In this document: in pieces, positions 29,813-31,872 of the stretch
Layout: every line of letters begins with the position of its first letter
Position numbering within the stretch: the stretch's first letter is position 1
From: a virus
IMG/VR virus record: IMGVR_UViG_3300024323_000014
Coordinates: 1-31,872 of that record
Length of the DNA: 31,872 nt
Reading direction: 5' to 3' (one strand)
Translations under genes and position numbers: made by a program
Notes under the pieces: generated by a model
What the model saw: the letters and a program-made list of their open reading frames with translations, nothing else
What the model was told of the DNA's origin: nothing
Databases searched by the model: none

Positions 29813-31057
29813 ATGTCTAATACATTTAGCACAACACAATACATACTTGATGAAGTTTTCATCAGATTTATAAATTATTTGTCTTTCACGAAGGTCGCTA
29901 ACAGAAACCTTGAAGCTGATTTCAAAGACCTAAAATACGCAACTGGCCAAACGATCAATTATCGTCTTGAAGAAAGATTCCTAGGCGGCGAAGGCGCAAC
30001 AGCAACTGAAGAAGCTTTAGTTCAAGTTGTTCGACCTTTAACAATTAACAAGCAGTTCAACTCTCTTGTTTCATTTAACGGCATGGAATTAACATTTGAT
30101 CGCGCTCGCGACCAACCATATTTAGATATGATGTTGAAGCCACGTTGTAAAACATTGGCCAACAAAGTTGAGAAGTTCGTCTGTACAGACAGTCTTCAAC
30201 CAGCTGTTTATCAAACAGTCGGAACACCTGGCGTTCCTGTAGACATCCAAACGATTCTAAATACTGATGCTTACATGACTGAACTAGGTATCCCAGAAGA
30301 CGGTAATCGTTATTGCGCAAATGCTCCTGGCGTATCAGCTGCATTATCTGGAAGCTTGTTTAACGTGTTCAATGCTTCAGTTAACACTGGCGTATTGATG
30401 GATGGTTTCATCGGTCACTTATCTGGCTTTGACTTCTTCAAATCTAACTTTTTGAAACGTCAAATCGCGGGTGTTGGTGAAGTTGGTGCTTCAGGCGTAG
30501 CTGGGTTCAAACTTGCCGGAACAATCACCAATGGTCCAATCTCTAGTGGTAACACTTTTGTATTAACCGGTTTGGTTGCAGGCCAAGCTAATCCATTCAA
30601 CGTAGGCGATAAGATTCAATTTGCTGAAGCTGCTGACGTGTTCATGGTTAACCCATTAACTTATGAATCTTTAAGTCAAACCGCACAGTTCGTTGTATTA
30701 ACATCTACTGCGTCTGATGGTGGTGGTAACGCTACAATAACAGTTAGCCCAACAATCGTTGTTTCTGGTGCGCGTCAAAACATCAGTACTGCAATTCCTA
30801 ACGGCGCTCAATTGTTGTTAGCGAATGATCATAACGAATCTGTAGCTTTCCATAACCAAGCTATTGTGTTTGCTGCTCCTCCTATCACTGAACTTAAAGG
30901 TGGTGTTGAAGCTATAACTACATATAGTGACCTTTACAAAATGGCAATCACTTACACTCTAGGTGCTGATATCCGTAACTATGTTCAGTTAGATCGTTTG
31001 GACATTATTGCAGGTGTTGCGATTAACCCTGAGTTTGCTGTCACGATAATGAGTTAA
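29813..31057 (+). CDS. Major coat protein, P22 type
   Basis: The 414-residue product is close in length to P22 coat (430). It starts MSNTFSTTQYILDEVFIRFI, and the early region (NRNLEADFKDLKYATGQTIN, VVRPLTINKQFNSLVSF) follows the HK97-fold pattern of P22 gp5. A middle segment (residues about 225-340) rich in Val, Gly and Thr resembles the insertion domain. TTGGAG precedes the start by ten bases. Position after scaffold is the P22 order, although an endonuclease gene intervenes. Confidence 0.88.
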   Translation: MSNTFSTTQYILDEVFIRFINYLSFTKVANRNLEADFKDLKYATGQTINYRLEERFLGGEGATATEEALVQVVRPLTINKQFNSLVSFNGMELTFDRARDQPYLDMMLKPRCKTLANKVEKFVCTDSLQPAVYQTVGTPGVPVDIQTILNTDAYMTELGIPEDGNRYCANAPGVSAALSGSLFNVFNASVNTGVLMDGFIGHLSGFDFFKSNFLKRQIAGVGEVGASGVAGFKLAGTITNGPISSGNTFVLTGLVAGQANPFNVGDKIQFAEAADVFMVNPLTYESLSQTAQFVVLTSTASDGGGNATITVSPTIVVSGARQNISTAIPNGAQLLLANDHNESVAFHNQAIVFAAPPITELKGGVEAITTYSDLYKMAITYTLGADIRNYVQLDRLDIIAGVAINPEFAVTIMS

Positions 31058-31065
31058 TGACAATT

Positions 31066-31091
31066 GCGGGGCTATGTAAAAGTAGCCCTGC
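31066..31091 (+). other. Hairpin after the coat gene
   Basis: GCGGGGCTA (31066-31074) pairs with TAGCCCTGC (31083-31091), nine pairs including one G-T wobble, eight bases after the coat stop. No T run follows, so it is more likely an mRNA-stabilising or weakly attenuating hairpin than a true terminator. Confidence 0.55.
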
Positions 31092-31108
31092 ATCATTTGG
31101 TGAAAACT

Positions 31109-31309
31109 ATGAACTATGATAATGACGCTTACATCAATGATAAAAAAGAAAGAGAAGTTAAAGAAGGAAATCCACAGCCTACAAATGAATTGCCTAGTCC
31201 ATTTAAAGAATCCAAGCACGTTCAAGATATGCTCATAGAGCGAAAGGAAATGAGAGATAAAATGAGAGATCGGGGGCACGCTGGCAGCAAACATCATCCA
31301 AGAGGTTAA
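31109..31309 (+). CDS. Small hypothetical protein after coat (66 aa)
   Basis: I chose ATG 31109 because GGTGA precedes it by about five bases; a TTG further upstream would lie in the hairpin. The product MNYDNDAYINDKKEREVKEG... is hydrophilic, Lys/Glu-rich and likely disordered. It is located between the coat and gp4-like genes. No family recognised; a minor head component or assembly factor is possible. Confidence 0.5.
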   Translation: MNYDNDAYINDKKEREVKEGNPQPTNELPSPFKESKHVQDMLIERKEMRDKMRDRGHAGSKHHPRG

Positions 31310-31311
31310 AA

Positions 31312-31548
31312 ATGCTCGACACACAAGTTTTATATAAAGGTCGATGGGTATCCCGCGATCATTTCTGCGCATTCGTTTATAACAAAGATGGTCAGAAACT
31401 TGCAAAATCCTATCAAGAATTCACAGATTTAATTAATAGCCGATTGTGGAATGTAGAAAAGACAGTGCCTATTGAAGAAGAACAAAGCAATATTGTTGAC
31501 ATCAAACCCAAGAGAGGCCGTAAATGTCAGAGCCAACCCAATCAGTAA
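31312..31548 (+). CDS. Small hypothetical protein (78 aa)
   Basis: The product MLDTQVLYKGRWVSRDHFCA... begins with a compact beta-like domain containing Trp, Phe and Cys and ends with a basic tail (KPKRGRKCQSQPNQ). GAGG just upstream of the start supports it. It overlaps the next gene by 25 bases. The role is unknown. Confidence 0.5.
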   Translation: MLDTQVLYKGRWVSRDHFCAFVYNKDGQKLAKSYQEFTDLINSRLWNVEKTVPIEEEQSNIVDIKPKRGRKCQSQPNQ

Positions 31549-31872
31549 GATCGTTCGTAACAGACTCTTATCAAATTGTCAGTGCATCAACGCCAACAGT
31601 CCCATTGCATGGCGATGACTTATCAAAAGGCATAGCTATATTAAATAGATTACTTGGCCAATACAGTGCAAACGGCTTAATGATTACAGTATCCAAGAAA
31701 GTCAATTTTGCAGTGGGGATTGGCGTAGGTGAAATAACATTCGGCCCATCTGATTTTGTTCCAACGCCTGATGTTACAACTGAAGGACGACTAGTTAACC
31801 TTCTAAATGCCTGGGTTTCATTGAACGGCATTACATACCCATTAATTGACGAATCTCGCACAGAATTCTTTT
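31524..31872 (+). CDS. Head completion / tail accessory protein, gp4-like (3' end outside window)
   Basis: The ATG at 31524 follows AGAGG, and the frame is open to the window end (116 residues). The sequence MSEPTQSVRSFVTDSYQIVS... with KGIAILNRLLGQYSANGLMI, then FAVGIGVGEITFGPSDF, then LNGITYPLIDESRTEFF resembles P22 gp4-type adaptor proteins (about 166 residues). These bind the portal and plug the DNA channel. P22 gene order agrees. Confidence 0.65.
   Translation, partial: MSEPTQSVRSFVTDSYQIVSASTPTVPLHGDDLSKGIAILNRLLGQYSANGLMITVSKKVNFAVGIGVGEITFGPSDFVPTPDVTTEGRLVNLLNAWVSLNGITYPLIDESRTEFF

Noticed and set aside
1-31872. CRISPR array, insertion sequence or attachment site
   Set aside because: No regularly spaced direct repeats, transposase or integrase was seen in the window.

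Overview
The window is part of the genome of a tailed phage or prophage with a P22-like (podovirus-type) head module. The order from about 23.9 kb rightwards is small terminase, large terminase, P22-type portal, scaffold, P22-type coat and a gp4-like head completion protein, which is the P22 order. The host is probably a Gram-negative bacterium, perhaps a gammaproteobacterium. Several predicted products carry lipoboxes, and CsrA, a RadD-type helicase and a GH108 endolysin all point that way. The DNA is visibly AT-rich and gene-dense, with many 4- and 8-base start/stop overlaps. I saw no integrase, tRNA or CRISPR array, so I cannot say whether the phage is temperate.

Layout. 1-8.0 kb (+): tail fibre or receptor-binding genes and small structural proteins, closed by a clear terminator. 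8.0-9.35 kb (+): a coiled-coil protein, an endolysin with an EF-hand-like loop and a VRR-NUC nuclease. 9.33-12.2 kb (-): a RadD-like helicase, a small lipoprotein and two paralogous exported proteins. 12.3-12.9 kb (+): a C1q/BclA-like protein with a Cys/His-rich head. 12.9-15.4 kb (-): a recombination operon (DUF7173-like protein, Sak4-like ATPase, lipoprotein, SSB-like protein) followed by three tiny coupled genes. 15.4-22.1 kb (+): an early operon that starts with a Cro-like repressor, runs through many tiny genes to a TOPRIM/VapE-type primase-helicase, a repeat-rich candidate origin and a cold-shock protein. 22.3-23.4 kb (-): a second early operon that includes a phage-encoded CsrA. 23.6-31.9 kb (+): the packaging and head genes, interrupted by an endonuclease VII-type HNH gene on the opposite strand.

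How it fits together. Two divergent control regions (15.42-15.48 kb and 23.46-23.51 kb) carry the same 13-base element in the same geometry relative to the promoters. The Cro-like gene lies immediately downstream of the first, so it plausibly controls both. CsrA and the cold-shock protein suggest that the phage also works on RNA and translation. RadD, the Sak4-like ATPase and an SSB-like protein look like a recombination set, and the primase-helicase lies beside an iteron-rich candidate origin.

Most notable points: the large terminase has no AUG, GUG or UUG start ahead of its ATPase motif and probably begins at AUA; the phage carries csrA; the candidate Cro operator is shared; and the iteron/AT-rich origin recalls P4. 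Family assignments come from reading the sequence and from memory; no database search was run.
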